Part shown: in pieces, positions 63,418 to 64,000 of the stretch | How positions within the stretch are numbered: the stretch's first letter is position 1 | How the letters are laid out: each line of letters starts with the position of its first letter | Assembly (NCBI GenBank): GCA_020060215.1 | Contig: JAGVAP010000061.1 | Location: forward strand, 1 to 64,000 | DNA length: 64,000 bases | DNA from: Deltaproteobacteria bacterium | Lineage (GTDB): Bacteria > Desulfobacterota > DSM-4660 > Desulfatiglandales > HGW-15 | Direction: 5' to 3' | Translations under genes and position numbers: made by a program | Notes under the pieces: generated by a model | What the model was told of the DNA's origin: nothing | Databases searched by the model: none | What the model saw: the letters and a program-made list of their open reading frames with translations, nothing else

Positions 63418-64000
63418 ATGAAGAGTCCAAAGTTCATGGCATATAGACGCGAAAACGGCCGCGTGGGAATCAGAAACCATGTGGTGATCCTCCCACTCGA
63501 CGACCTTTCCAATGCCGCATGTGAGGCGGTGGCAAACAACATCAAGGGAACCCTTGCGCTTCCCCATGCCTACGGGAGACTCCAGTTCGGCGAAGACCTC
63601 GAGCTCTTTTTCAGGACCATGATCGGCACCGGCAGGAATCCGAACGTGGCGGCCGTGGTGGTCATCGGGATCGAACCGGATTGGACCAACAGGATCGTGG
63701 AGGGCATCGCCGCCACCGGCAAACCGGTGAAGGGGTTCTCCATCGAGCGAAGCGGCGACATCCAGACCATTGCCATGGCCTCTCGCCAGGCCAAGGAGTA
63801 TGTCCATTGGGCCACGGAGCTTCAGAAGTCCGAATGTTCCCTGAACGAGCTCTACGTATCCGTGAAATGCGGGGAGTCCGATACCACATCAGGCCTCGCA
63901 TCGAATCCCACGGTCGGAAACGCCATCGATAAGCTGGTCGAGATGGGAGCCGTCTGCTCTTTCGGAGAGACGTCCGAGATCACGGGAGCGGAGCTCATTT
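63418..64000 (+). CDS. UxaA-family lyase large subunit (partial, continues past the window)
   Basis: At least 194 residues, cut by the window end. It begins [19 protein letters not shown], the typical opening of the D-galactarate dehydratase/altronate hydrolase C-terminal family and of SuyB. Further conserved parts are [15 protein letters not shown] and [16 protein letters not shown], the latter with the metal-site Cys-Gly-x-Ser-Asp motif. It forms the catalytic subunit with the SAF protein upstream. The two genes are two bases apart and share the sigma-54 promoter at 62976. Confidence 0.85.
   Translation, partial: MKSPKFMAYRRENGRVGIRNHVVILPLDDLSNAACEAVANNIKGTLALPHAYGRLQFGEDLELFFRTMIGTGRNPNVAAVVVIGIEPDWTNRIVEGIAATGKPVKGFSIERSGDIQTIAMASRQAKEYVHWATELQKSECSLNELYVSVKCGESDTTSGLASNPTVGNAIDKLVEMGAVCSFGETSEITGAELI

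Overview
The window comes from a Gram-negative anaerobe with a fairly G+C-rich genome, most likely a member of the Desulfobacterota (former Deltaproteobacteria). The reasons are the complete outer-membrane assembly cluster (lol, bam, skp, lpx, fabZ), formate-tetrahydrofolate ligase, many iron-sulfur and corrinoid-type enzymes, NtrC-class regulation and the gene order lysS-lolE-lolD-bamA-skp-lpxD-fabZ-lpxA-lpxI-Gfo/Idh-lpxB, which from memory is typical of that phylum. This is inference from gene content; no marker gene was compared.

Layout. (1) 121-9433, + strand: two tandem cytoplasmic reductive-dehalogenase-like proteins, a branched-chain-type (Liv) ABC transporter whose binding-protein gene is broken by one in-frame TAG, and an acyl-CoA ligase, closed by a terminator at 9420-9452. 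This looks like an uptake, CoA-activation and reduction module for an organic acid. (2) 9766-16406: UspA on the - strand, divergent from a GH57/DUF3536 - treY pair (alpha-glucan to trehalose), with two related GTTAAC palindromes between them. (3) 16426-24235, - strand: fhs, a two-gene FAD/iron-sulfur amine-oxidase-like complex, a membrane-anchored alpha/beta hydrolase and a TGS-domain GTPase. (4) 24496-26216: aldo-keto reductase and a sugar-phosphate nucleotidylyltransferase. (5) 26556-40560: lysS and the envelope cluster, ending in an NtrX-like regulator. (6) 40523-46398, - strand: engB, an aminotransferase, a TPR lipoprotein, hisG, hisI, rlmN and an archaeal-type thymidylate synthase homologue. 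(7) 46830-47951: a QueG-like iron-sulfur protein with HEAT repeats. (8) 48319-54412: an A+T-richer accessory region with a 1297-residue protein carrying a C-terminal PD-(D/E)XK nuclease signature, a 49-residue membrane peptide, a VapBC-type pair and a small membrane protein. (9) 54603-62850: PsiE-like protein, two chemoreceptors, a secreted rhodanese, a VKOR-thioredoxin fusion and an HDOD protein with a degenerate receiver. (10) 63137-64000: a two-subunit UxaA/SuyAB-type lyase behind a near-consensus sigma-54 promoter; the second subunit runs off the window.

The best candidates for something undescribed are the large nuclease-like protein at 48319-52212, the rhodanese - chemoreceptor - VKOR/thioredoxin operon at 57507-60883, and the RdhA pair linked to a Liv transporter and CoA ligase at 121-9433. 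Several dispersed intergenic repeat families are also visible. No tRNA, rRNA, CRISPR array or insertion sequence was recognised.
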